From Antedon mediterranea (Eukaryota > Echinodermata > Crinoidea > Comatulida > Antedonidae): 64,000 nt of DNA. This document shows, piece by piece, positions 49,474 through 60,263 of this stretch; the first letter of the stretch is position 1, and each line of letters opens with the position of its first letter. The translations under genes and the position numbers were made by a program. The notes beneath the pieces are model-generated. The model searched no databases. It was not told the origin of the DNA and worked only from the letters and a program-made list of their open reading frames with translations. The DNA lies in contig NC_092676.1 in the NCBI RefSeq assembly GCF_964355755.1, forward strand, positions 28,750,288 to 28,814,287, given 5' to 3'.

Positions 49474-49895
49474 TACCACCACCTACCCCACCCTTACCCT
49501 AGCACACAAACCACACCCTCCTAAGATCAGGACCATTACAACGTTATGAGTTAGTACCACTTTTATTGTTCAATTAACTATTATTCAAAGTGTAATAGAT
49601 TTAGATGTAATAAAAATAATTATAAATAATATATGTGCTGTATATAATTTTAGTTATATTATACTTAATTGTTATAAATTATGTAAATTAGCCTATTACC
49701 CAGAAAATAATATATTGTGCGGTTAACGTTAATTATTATTTATAGATAGATTATTGATAGATTTAAATCACCTTAATATATATATATATATATTTCAATG
49801 ATATTGACGATAATATACAGTATAACAATAGTTGCTTTATTTTAATTGATACTTTACTCCTTTCACGATTCTAAAGTCTACCTGGATCCGACCTT
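49474..49895. other. Intergenic AT-rich DNA
   Basis: Contains a (TA)n run near 49778-49792. No ORF is supported. Confidence 0.5.
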
Positions 49896-50370
49896 TTTGT
49901 GAGCACCGTTACTCAGGCCTAGCACTCATTACTACCCATCCACGACCTCTTATAATGTGACCCAAACCTTTTGTGAGCACCGTTACTCGGGCCTAGCACT
50001 CATTACTACCCATCCACGACCTCTTATAATGTGACCCAAACCTTTTTGTGAGCACCGTTACTCGGCCTAGCACTCATTACTACCCATCCACGACCTCTAA
50101 AGCTTGGTTCCCACTAGAACGTAACGCAAGGACGTAAACGCAACGCAAGCGTTTTAACCAATGACAAGCGAACTTATAGACAGTTAGCAATCACAAGCGA
50201 ATAAGCCATCGCTTGTGATTGGTCAATTCATTTGCGTTGCGTTACGTCCTTGCGTTGCGTCGCTAGTGGGAACCACGCTTTATAATGTGACCCAAACCTT
50301 TTTGTGAGCACCGTTACTCGGGCCTAGCACTCATTACTACCCATCCACGACCTCTTATAATGTGACCCAA
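49896..50370. repeat. About 75-bp tandem repeat interrupted by a MITE
   Basis: Units read GAGCACCGTTACTCGGGCCT, AGCACTCATTACTACCCATC, CACGACCTCTTATAATGTGA and CCCAAACCTTTTTGT. Three units precede and one follows the family-B MITE at 50099-50281. Confidence 0.93.
50099..50281. mobile_element. MITE family B, copy 7 (intact long form)
   Basis: AAAGCTTGGTTCCCACTAGA at the left and CTAGTGGGAACCACGCTTTA at the right are clean inverted ends. The interior carries an extra AACTTATAGACAGTTAGCAA segment found elsewhere only in the split copy at 12283-14962. It sits inside a tandem repeat, so neighbouring units give the empty-site sequence. Confidence 0.92.
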
Positions 50371-50469
50371 ACAAACTTTCATTCTGTATAATTTATGTGC
50401 TTTAAATAAAACGATTTATATTGTGAAAGTTTCTCAAATTGTTGAACAGATTTACATGTACTTCAATTG

Positions 50470-50794
50470 TTAAAGATGTATTGTCCCCCAAAACATGAAA
50501 AATAAATCAGATTTTGAATTGGTTATTTTGTAGTTTTAATAAAGTTAATAACTTCTGTTAAAAAAAAACCAGAAAGTTTTCACTTATAAAATGACAAATA
50601 AACGGTTAAATTCAACCACAAACCCAATGGCTGGCAGCCAATTTGACTATTTTTTACTTTAAATTATAGTTTTTTCAGTTAAATACATTTTTTTCGATCA
50701 CATTTTTGGTCAAAGTGACAATAAAAAGGCATATTTAACAATTTCTTCAAAGAATTATTTGTCAGGTGAGTGGAGGGGACAATACATCTTTAAA
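50470..50794. mobile_element. MITE family C, copy 4 (both ends intact)
   Basis: TTAAAGATGTATTGTCCCCC at the left and GGGGACAATACATCTTTAA at the right. It ends 10 bp from the carbonic anhydrase stop codon, so it forms most of that gene's 3' region. An ATTAAA on the minus strand (50535-50540) lies within it. Confidence 0.92.
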
Positions 50795-50803
50795 TGTTTA
50801 TAT

Positions 50804-53800
50804 CTATGGTTGTTGTGTGGTAGATTCAACGCCTGCGATCTCTTGATAAACAACTTGTCTGTCGTTGCTGCTAGAGCCTGTTGGCGGTCGGAAGTTGTTA
50901 ACTACTCGTAGCGGATATCTAAGGTTGTTAAGGCTACGGAATTGCTCCAACTGTGAAAATGTGTTATTAAAGAAAAAACAAAAACAAAATTGACAAAATA
51001 TTTAAAACTATTGCAACACGCACTAAACCTAAATTACAAACTTGTGATTGGTCAAAAGTACGCTTACGTCATTGCGTTTCGTCCAATGAGAACCAATCTT
51101 TACGCTTCAAAATTACCCACGGTGAGCCTATGTCCAAGCGGAACCAAATAATAATAAAGCATGAAGAAATAAATCATATTTTACCTGTTCAACAGAAATC
51201 ACGATAGGAATCTGAAAAATTGTCCAAACGACTGACTCGTAACAAGGGGGCGTGGTTAAGGAACCGTTATATGTCCAGTAGCTGCTTTGGTCAAGTAATG
51301 GCACAAGTGAAAGCAGGTTTACCTCACTCTCTAGGTCTTTGCTAACATCTATACACAACATAAATGTATTTATTTAATATTGTATTGACACATAGGCCTA
51401 CATCGTTATAATGCCGCGCATGATCATTGCGTCATCATCTTCGTTGTCTTCATAATCAGCATGTCATCATAATCGTCATCATCAGTAACAAAATCAATGA
51501 ATAATGTGTAATTTTTTTTTTTAAATCAGGGAAGAGTGAAATTAAGAGAGTAATTTCACTCTTCCCGGTTGAAATACTCATTAACAGATCACCGTAAATT
51601 GATTGTCTTAATAAATAAAATATAAAATGATCATCAAGTCTTTTAATATATAGTCTATATTTTTTATAACAAATATTGTAAAAACTTACCAAACTCTATA
51701 CCTTTAATTTCTTTCACTATTTGCTCCATGACAGTGTTCTTTTCGCCAAGGCTGATAAAGAAGGCAAACACGGCCAGACCTTGGTCGCTTTCCATCGCCT
51801 CTTCCACACTGTTAAATTCAGATGAGTAGTGGACTATGTGCATCTGGTAAAATATATTTAATTTATAAACCATATAGTCAAACTTTGTATTGACTATAAT
51901 TAAACCGTTAAACAATTTTGTAATGAAGTTTATCCATTCCTAATCAACAAAATTTTGCATATAAAAAAGCATTTGCTCCTGTTAACACCTTCCTAATAAT
52001 GTTATAATTATCCAAATTAGCTCCGAATATCATTTCCCCTCCACCCTCCCTTAGTTCACTAATTACAATAATAGTTGCCTTATTACCTCTGCTGGGTAGC
52101 TAGATTTAGCTATGGTGTGCTCGGAGCCAATATCGTTTGAAGACCCCCAATGGAAGTGAAGCTGCTCGGCTACGTATTCCGACGGTAACATTCCCCCCGT
52201 TGAACGGTATGTCCCATCGAGCGTTACCTTAACTGAAAAATAAATAAAATATTTACAATAACGGTGCTTTTGGTACTCACTTTTGACTTAACAGCGCAAG
52301 GGCATACGTGTAACGGAGGTAGGCGACAGTCGGAATACTAGAGTAATCCATTCACGTAAATTCACTTGCGTACTCTTACGACGTCCATGCGTTGCGTCAT
52401 ATTGCCCGTACCCACTGGACGCAAACGAAGGAACGTAAGCGCAACGCAAAATATTTGAGCAATCACGTGCGATATATTATTCGATCTGTGGCCTGTCAAT
52501 TCGCTTGTACTGAGTAACGCTGAGTGGTTATAGAAACTGACTTAAAGTATAGTACCAGATTGATGTTGGTATGCACGATTGCTCAAGAAAAGTGTTATCA
52601 CATCTCCACAAGGCAAAACTAATGTCGATGAATTGAATTGAAAAAGTGTGATGTGCCTAAATATAGTAGTGATATGGCCAAGTACTTATGGTAGTGATAT
52701 GACATCATCATGTCCATATCATATTGGCACATCCCATTTGTTCACGTAAAGTTTGATAGTGTAAACAGGGCTTTAAACAAGAATCGTTTGTCAATGGTTT
52801 AACTAATATAATTAATTCTGAATTACCTGTGTGTCCGTTATATATGATTGACATCGGTCGGATGACGTCCCAGTCATCAGTGCATTGGATTGGTGGTAAC
52901 GGAACGTCAGGTATAACGACTTCTCTTATATCTATCGGTGACTGTTTTGTTTTCCCACAGTCCGGGTATCCAATCTCGCTCCAATGTTGAGGCCCTGATA
53001 ATTTGATATACACACAACTAATTAACACTTTAATGTACCTATGCTTTATTTATTATAAAGCTCTGTCTGTCTACACTATAAAACTTTATGTGACAAAAAA
53101 CATCTGATGTGCGCGCGCATATATGGCATAATGATGTCACATCACTGAATCTCAATTAATGATATTCCAATCAAAGATATTCCAATCAAAGTGAAGCAGC
53201 ATACATTTGTGTATAATTAAAAAATGTAAAACCTTAAATCTGAGGTGGGTGAGTTCAAATAGGTACTCTATTATCAACTATCAATCATCTTACCTGTTGA
53301 TCCGAAATAGCTCCAGTCAGGTTCTACTAAAACAAGTGACACATTATTTAAATTGTAAGTTAATAAGAACATAATTAATGTGAGATTAACAACATAACGA
53401 GATAATTTAAACTGCTTTCTATGGTTATTGATAACTAGGGTTACCAGTTTTGTTGTTTAAGTTTTTACATAAATATGATAATCACATACAATGGCCAGTT
53501 CTGTAAGTTCCGATGTTATTACACCATCAGCTCGATGTAATCTTTAAAGTCGTCTTGTCGGTAGAAAATTATACATGTTTAAGTTCTCCCGCCGACGACA
53601 TAAAAACTACGCCTGACGCTATCGCCGGGCCTCGTCGTACGACGCTCTCTCATTTGGCCTTTATATCGTAAATATCAAACAAGAAATTGATATGACTGCA
53701 TTTTTTAGTATACTATATTAGGTTGTTAATGACAGTGGATTAGGGAAGGTTGTGTGTATTCATTTCAACTTACCAGAAGAGCTTGTACTGCTAACTGTGA

Positions 53801-53837
53801 AACTCAACAGAACAAGCCCGATAACACGAAGAAACAT
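50804..53837 (-). CDS. Secreted alpha carbonic anhydrase, 7 exons
   Basis: Exons in transcript order: 53774-53837, 53294-53326, 52827-52994, 52087-52232, 51690-51843, 51185-51348, 50804-50950; predicted 291 aa. Residues 1-18 are a signal peptide ([13 protein letters not shown]). The alpha-CA domain starts [20 protein letters not shown] and [11 protein letters not shown]. The three zinc ligands are present: H114 and H116 in LHFHWGS, and H139 in MHIVHY across the next exon junction. SEHT, the active-site [12 protein letters not shown] block and the NFRPP tail are also present, and H87 (NGH) is in the proton-shuttle position. The enzyme should therefore be active in CO2 hydration outside the cell or in secretory compartments, for example in pH control or mineralisation, the latter a guess. 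No GPI signal or transmembrane tail is evident. A family-C MITE abuts the stop codon, and family-A and -B copies lie in introns. Confidence 0.95.
51030..51110. mobile_element. MITE family B, copy 8 (degenerate half)
   Basis: CAAACTTGTGATTGGTCAAA, GCTTACGTCATTGCGTTTCG and CCAATGAGAACCAATCTTTA match the right half of family B. It lies in the last carbonic anhydrase intron. Confidence 0.55.
51525..51569. repeat. 45-bp miniature hairpin, second copy
   Basis: AATCAGGGAAGAGTGAAATTA pairs (allowing small differences) with TAATTTCACTCTTCCCGGTT over a 6-nt loop. It is closely similar to the hairpin at 12611-12659. Confidence 0.7.
52300..52480. mobile_element. MITE family B, copy 9 (degenerate)
   Basis: Pieces such as AAATTCACTTGCGTACTC, CGTCCATGCGTTGCGTCAT and GAACGTAAGCGCAACGCAAA match family B words, but the ends are decayed. 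It lies in a carbonic anhydrase intron. Confidence 0.45.
52641..52774. mobile_element. MITE family A, copy 12
   Basis: AAAAAGTGTGATGTGCCTAA, repeated AGTAGTGATATG, and right end AAGTTTGATAGTGTAAACAG. The left terminus is lost. It ends about 50 bp from carbonic anhydrase exon 3. Confidence 0.78.
53055..53147. mobile_element. MITE family A, copy 13 (right part missing)
   Basis: TAAAGCTCTGTCTGTCTACA, then CTTTATGTGACAAAAAACAT and a decayed CATATATGG core. It lies in carbonic anhydrase intron 2. Confidence 0.78.
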
Positions 53838-54422
53838 CTAGAAATAAAACAAAATGAATAATGAGTAATTTTAAATTATTTTAACTTGTCGAGAGCAAAT
53901 AACGCGATATTCTGTTCCCGCCATGGTCCATGTCGATGCATTGTTGGCACCGTATCGATTTAGGGTTGATAACAATATATGATATTGTGAAATAAAAATA
54001 ATACAGTTTCGATCGATTTTTAGCTATAACATCTGGTGGATAATTTGGATAATCGTCTACTATTATAAAGTATGACTATTAATGACACAATCGATTTAAA
54101 ATGCATAAGTTATGCAAGTTATAATAAGTTATTCTACAATTGCTGAACTAGGCCTGCCTTTATCATGTTATAGCTAAAGTTAGGTTTATAGAAAGTGCGG
54201 AAGAGTCGGTAAAGCTTTTACGAGTTAGCCATTTGCACAGTAACGATACGCGGAAAAACCGCGTAGCTTGTTCCAAGTTGAATCTGTATCTATCCTAAGC
54301 GGAGAGTGCCTGTCCGTGTGTAAATGGTCATAACAAATAAAATAGTTTCTCTATTTGTATTACCGTTACCGCTCGTGTAAATTGGCCTTTAGTAACGGAC
54401 AATTGAAGTCTGCTATACCTCA
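53838..54422. other. 5' flank of carbonic anhydrase
   Basis: No ORF was supported. It should contain the carbonic anhydrase promoter on the minus strand; no clear TATA or initiator was identified. Confidence 0.4.
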
Positions 54423-55199
54423 TTGTGCTTAAAGGGTGGCTCCGGGTTTAAAATTCTATTCTGTTTATTTTGCAACAATATCCAAAGACATTTTTTACCA
54501 ACCTATGCTCTCTGGACAATATACAAATCACTCATTGAACCAGTATTAAATTATTGCAACATAATATGGTGTAGCACATTTCCAAGTTATTTAGATGAGT
54601 TATTTAAACTCCAGAAAAGGGCATTACGAGCTATAACATGGTCAAAGTTTAATGATTCAATGACTGAATGTTTCTATAAATTTAAACTTCTTAAAATTGC
54701 GGATATCAATAAGTACCAAATTGGGCTTTTCATGTATAATGTTACTACTAATCAGGACGTGCGTTTTTCATCGCTCTTTATTAAAAATGGTTCTTACCAT
54801 AATTATAATACAAGATCTAAAGACAAAATGAGACTCAGAAAACGTAATCGTACTTCTACTAGTTTTACTGTGTCATGTGTGGGACCCAAATTGTGGAATG
54901 ACTTGAATTACGAACTACAAAGTACCAAATCAATATATATATATTTAAATCATTGTTTAAAGAACATTTATTATCATTTTACAAATAATTTTAAAAATTA
55001 TACTTGTTGCAGGATTTAGCTTTTTATTATTTATGTTTTAGTTTTTTAGGCTAGTTAGGGACATAGGGGGACACAACTAATCAAGCTCTTTTGAGTTTTT
55101 ATGTGTTTCCTTTTCATCTTTTTTATGTTCTCATATATTGTTGTTGTATATTTTCATGATAGAGGATGAATAAAGAATATTTGAATTTGAATTTGAATT
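54423..55199 (+). mobile_element. 5'-truncated LINE, 3' part only
   Basis: The frame to 55019 encodes the region after the RT catalytic core: LWTIYKSLIEPVLNYCNIIW, FKLQKRALRAI, YNTRSKDKMRLRKRNRTSTS and GPKLWNDLNYEL. These match the same blocks in the LINE at 22020-23795 in order. After the stop come an AATAAA near 55168 and a (GAATTT)n tail at about 55180-55198. All catalytic motifs are missing, so it is a dead insertion. Confidence 0.88.
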
Positions 55200-56245
55200 G
55201 CAACATCTTATATTGCTACAGCGTTAAAGCAGAATGAGCTTCGTGAATTAAACTGTATAGATAGACTTTTTTTGTAATTATAAGATAGGAAATCCACCAA
55301 ATTTTGGGGGAAGTTATTTAAATCGAAAGAACAATACATTTTAAACACAAAAAGGCGTATGTAAATCATTGAAATCAGTAAAATTCTTATCTATAACATG
55401 AAAAAATCCTGTAACACCACTTTGCAAAAAGGTAATATTTCACGATACTCGTTCCACTTTACGAAAAATAAGTGTTGTTATTATGAATGTCAAACTTTTA
55501 TATTTTATAACAATATCCGTAACATAGTCGCTCCTCGTTAAACAAAATCAATGTAGATTTGTTTTGTTTTATTATATTTTAGAACAAATCAACTTAAATT
55601 TAAAGAATATTAAACAAAAATTGAACAATAAAAAGGAAATTCCAACCTTGAATTCAGCAATTTAGATACCATCAACAAATAAGTGAAGTAGTCGTGGGTT
55701 GTTGCGCGTCGTTAAAGTGTTGTATTGAGGAGTAATAGAAGAATAATGTCGTCACATCATCCAATACACGCAGTTTAGTACATGTTGTTCGACAGATGTA
55801 CAGTTTTATTAGGTAATAATAAGTATCATATGTTGTTTATTTTATTGCTTGTTTAAAATTCAAATCATCTGTGAAAATTGTATATGCATTTACAAATGAA
55901 CTGGCTTGTTTTTAAATAATTTTTTTATATTCGTTTCAAAATCGTTTATTGCTTATATGCTTTACGAAACTTAATTTTCTTTACTGTAGTACAGTCTTAT
56001 TCAAAACGATTAAACGGTTTTTTTTCAAAATCGTTTAATAATAGTGGCTCACTCACCATTTTTTGTACGCTCTTATGCATAACACTTAAAAGCTTTTTTC
56101 CAATAGTAATAGCATAATAATTGGAATTAAAAAGTAATATTCTGTGGGCCACAAAATTGAAGATTCTGAGATCTGTTTGGTACATGGACAGACAGACAAA
56201 CAGACAGACAAACAGAGGTGAGGATAAATATAGAAAACGTATACT
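55200..56245. other. Intergenic AT-rich DNA
   Basis: No supported gene. A short (CAGA)n microsatellite lies near 56186-56216. Confidence 0.5.
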
Positions 56246-56251
56246 TTTATT
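56246..56251 (-). terminator. Candidate polyadenylation signal of the aminotransferase
   Basis: AATAAA on the minus strand, about 62 nt beyond the stop codon. Confidence 0.55.
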
Positions 56252-56312
56252 TGTTTTTTTTATATAATCTACTAGCTGTATGTGAATATATAATATACAT
56301 GTCTTAAATACA

Positions 56313-59300
56313 TTATTTTAATATTAATGAATCATCTGCAAGGTTTTGCAAACATTCTGCTAGATATTGATACTCGGACATCTGGTTGTAAATGTGGCAT
56401 GATATCCTGACATAAAGCACGCCATCAATGCTTTTAACTGGTACCTGTGGAGTAAACAAAAATAAAATGTAAGGTATATTTTTTAAACATTGAAAACAAT
56501 TAATTTGGATCCAAATTTACTTTCTTTTAAAAAATAATTTTTTTAGGTTAAGATAGATGTTTAAAATAAAGTTTATTTAGTAGTTTTCCCCAAGAGGTGT
56601 GTTTTACTCAAAAGAATCCTCAACACCATTTCGCCCCCCCACCCCACCCCCACCCCCATTAAATATAAAATTATACATTTACCTCTATGCAAAATCTACT
56701 GTACAATTCCTTCTGTATCTGTTCCGCTAGGTCATAGTTCACTTCCAGTTTGCTACAAAGGCTTCTGGGAAGACGAACTAATGCCATAGTTCCTGATCAA
56801 TAAATATAAAAAAAAAAAAAATTCATATTACAGTAATTTCACAAAGAAAAAAAATGTATTGTTTATAAGTTGTATCGATAAACTCACCAAACATATCCTT
56901 AGGAGCGGCTAGACTTGTCCCTAACTTCTCTACGAGCATATTAGCTGAAAATAACAATATTAAACAACACAAAATCAGGAAACTATAACGTAATACAATA
57001 CATAAGATGGTAAATGAGGGTGTGGTGGGTTTTATTGGTAGAATTGATTGTACCTGCTTGATCTGTTAAGTCATACATATATTGTCTCATCCTCTGCACC
57101 CCAACTGTCTCCCAGAAATCAATTATCTTTGGTAGAACCAAGAATGAACTATAATCCTTCAAACCTGTTAAAATTGAATCATATATTACTATTTAATTTC
57201 CATTTATTTTTCAGAACTGCTTACCATCATGTTTACCAAAAGTGATGCCTTTGGTGCAAGCTAAGTAAGAACTTAAGTACCTGACAGACAGTAAACATGT
57301 TGCAATGTGCACAAGGTGCAAGCTAAAGCTTGGTTCCCACTAGGACGCAATGCAAGCGAGTTGACCAATGACAAGCGACAGTTTGAATAATCCATCGCTT
57401 CTGATTGGTCAACTCACTTACATTGCGTTACGTCCTTGTGTTGCGTCTCTAGTGGGAACCAAGCATTAGTAATAATTACCTGACCACATGAACTCTGAAT
57501 TGAAACCACTTCCAAATCCATGTGATATGATGAGTGGCCTGACCGAGGATTGCAGCCTTTTGCTTACATACAAATAAGCCGTTCCTTTAGGAGCACAGAA
57601 CCACTTGTGAGCGTTGCTGGCATAGTAGTCTGCATCAAGCTCACGAAGGTTTACTGGTAGAGCTCCGAGAGAATGAGCGCCATCAACGTACACTGGGATT
57701 GACCTTAAGACGCGTATGTATCATAAGTAAAAAGATAAGCTGTTATATAAAAATTATATAACCAAAATAATTAAACCACTGTCCCATCAAGCTTTTCTTT
57801 TGTGACCACTGTACCTATGACCTATGCATTGATGTGTCTTTGGTTATGAACTTTCCTGCATGCACACAAATGAATTGACATGACACAACTTGACCCAGGT
57901 CACAAGTCAAATGTTCCCTATTATCAATTCTTGATTCCTTGTATTAAATATATTAATCAAGTTAACTTTATGACCTCTTACCTGTTGTGGCAGAGATCTA
58001 TTAATTCTTTGATAGGCATTATGAATGGTGCATTGCTGGGAACATGATCAAATACAGCTATCTTTGTACCAGACCTGAAAATTACAATAATAGAAACATG
58101 TCAAAGGTCATATAAATTAGTATGCACAAACATCAGGGAAATATAATGTCAAAGGTCATATAATAGGTGTACAATAATAGTAATAGCATAAGAAAAAAGT
58201 GAAAGGAGTAAATAAATGCAACACATCTTACTTGATTGTGGATTTTACTTTCTCAATAATCTGTTGTGCACCCTCTACTGGTAAAGAGATAGCCTCCTCT
58301 TGTATTATAGCACCAGTTTCCGCAGCAATGTGTTTTAGAAGTTTTTTAACAGCACCTAAAAACCAACCACTGAATACTGTAGTACATACGCATAGTGTAA
58401 ACAAATATAGACACATAGTATTAGAGAAAACCTGTCTTACCATAAGTTACATTCAAACAATAGATAACATCCCCAGGATTGAATTTAATGCCCCGTAGAA
58501 CGCTGTTAGTTGCCGTAGTAACATTTGTCACCAAGAGGAGGTCAGTTGGGTCACATCCTGGGAAAAATGAAAAAAGCAACAGAAATGTTATTGTAAATTG
58601 TATCCTTTTATATTACCCCACTCTTCCTGTAAAAGTACTGAACTAAACCTATAATGTGTTCTAGGTCAGGCTTACTGGGGATCTATGACAATGACTAGAC
58701 AGGGAGGTTAATGTTATACCTTTCTGGACTAGCTATGGCAAGAAAAATAAACTATAGAGGCTAAGTCTTTCAAATTGAAATACTTAAAAAAAATTTTCTC
58801 ATCAAATTTAAGGAAGTCATAAATTAAGAATACTCTACCAACAAACTTAGCTAGACGTCTTGTAGCGTATACAAGGTGAGGGAACACTTCTTTGTCTAAG
58901 AAACGCAAAGGTTGCCTTTCAATGTATTTCTGCCACTTATGAGCCAAGTCAAGTATATCACCGAGTACCGCTCCAAATGCACCATGGTTCAGAAACGTAC
59001 ATTCCTGCAAAATACATAAGTGGAAATATTAACCAACAACAAATTTGTTTATCTTTTATAGCCCTGTAAATAGAATAAGTTAATCTCCTCAAGGGTGTTA
59101 AATGTTATTTTATCTTTTGTGGCACTTTGATGGGAGTATGCTGCGATTTGTGTGTGTGTTGATCTGCCAGTCAGGTGCTCAGGATAATACTATTGGAATT
59201 GTTACATACTTCTTCTAATAAAAAGTGTCTTTTCTTAGCTTCATTGCCAAATACAACAGATTTACTGCTTATAATATCTGGAAGATCAACTGGAATTTCT

Positions 59301-59858
59301 GGAGGTGTATATTCTTCCTGAAAAGAAAAAAAAAGAAAGTTTTTGATATCAAAATATATGAAAGTGATAATGATCATGATGATTGCAGTAGCAGGACATT
59401 ACATTACCTCTGGTACTTGGAGAAGTTCTTGAACATTTGATGATTGAAAAGATCCAAAATCTCTCTTGTTTACAGCTGATGCAAGGAGGGCAAAAACAAG
59501 AAGCAAATTATAATTTCACACAAAATTGTCATGATTCATAATATTATAACACTTCACTGACACTGACTACATTTACAAGAAAAGTTATTATTATTTCTGA
59601 TTGGGATTGATCAACATTATCCTTTTTAAAATTGTTTAAATGTTTTAATACAGTACGTATAGCTTTAGTCCATTAGTAGGCCCTGACCTGATTGGGGACT
59701 AATTAGTAACCATCATCCAGCAGGTACACATAGGGGCCTATAGCCAAGGAGGCCTAGGCCTAGTCCTGATCCTACCTAGCTAGGCTAATTCAAAAAAAAA
59801 AAAAATTAAGGCCTGGCCTAAATCATAATTTACATTTTGTGTTACTTTCCATATTCAT
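56313..59858 (-). CDS. Class-V PLP aminotransferase, isopenicillin-N-epimerase-like
   Basis: Exons in transcript order: 59834-59858, 59408-59475, 59210-59317, 58839-59004, 58441-58557, 58232-58355, 57982-58074, 57480-57703, 57054-57164, 56888-56944, 56683-56792, 56313-56444; predicted 444 aa. Family blocks run in order: FLNHGAFGAVLGDIL, ERQPLRFLDKE, TNVTTATNSVLRGIKFNPGD, VYVDGAHSLGALPVNLRELD, YYASNAHKWFCAPKGTAYLY and EFMWSGLKDYSSFLVLP. K267 in HKW is the expected Schiff-base lysine, and D241 and H244 sit in the cofactor pocket. The fold is shared with cysteine desulfurases and the bacterial/fungal epimerase that names the group; the animal substrate is unknown and a penicillin role is not implied. 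The 25-nt first exon (MNMESNTK) is the weakest part. There is no signal peptide, so it is probably cytosolic. It is divergent from DDB1 with about 400 bp between start codons. Confidence 0.9.
57324..57468. mobile_element. MITE family B, copy 10
   Basis: TAAAGCTTGGTTCCCACTAG at the left and CTAGTGGGAACCAAGCATTA at the right, with paired GACCAATGACAAGCGA interior. It ends about six bases from a splice donor of the aminotransferase gene. Confidence 0.92.
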
Positions 59859-60263
59859 TTTGAGGACTAGATAAGAAAATTAAAAATGAATATGCATCAA
59901 TAATTATTATTTGTAATATCAAGACTTCTATTGTTTAAAAAAAAACAGTAAGCCTATTGTTATTGTATTCTCTGTCTGTTTTGCGGTCGTGTGGTGTAAA
60001 CATGTTTTTCCAAACAATGCTTTCAACAGTAATTTGCGTTTATAAGTAAAAATTCCCAACAAAAATGATTGTTCAATATTTGACACCACAGGTGTACTCG
60101 TTCTCTTATATCAAAGTTGACGCAATAAATCTTAATTCAACGCGTTAAGTTATCGAAAGCAGAAGAAAAATAGCGGGCGCCTTTGCATGTTTAGAAAAAA
60201 AATTCATTGGAAGAGGTAGGCTTGCAAACTTTGCAGGTTTGAATGTAAAAAATATTAATCAAG
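59859..60263. promoter_or_regulatory. Probable bidirectional promoter, aminotransferase and DDB1
   Basis: About 400 bp separates the two divergent start codons. Features include AGCGGGCGCCTTTGCATG near 60172, a local GC-rich patch containing an octamer-like TTTGCAT, and no TATA at a convincing distance. The call rests mainly on gene order. Confidence 0.5.
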
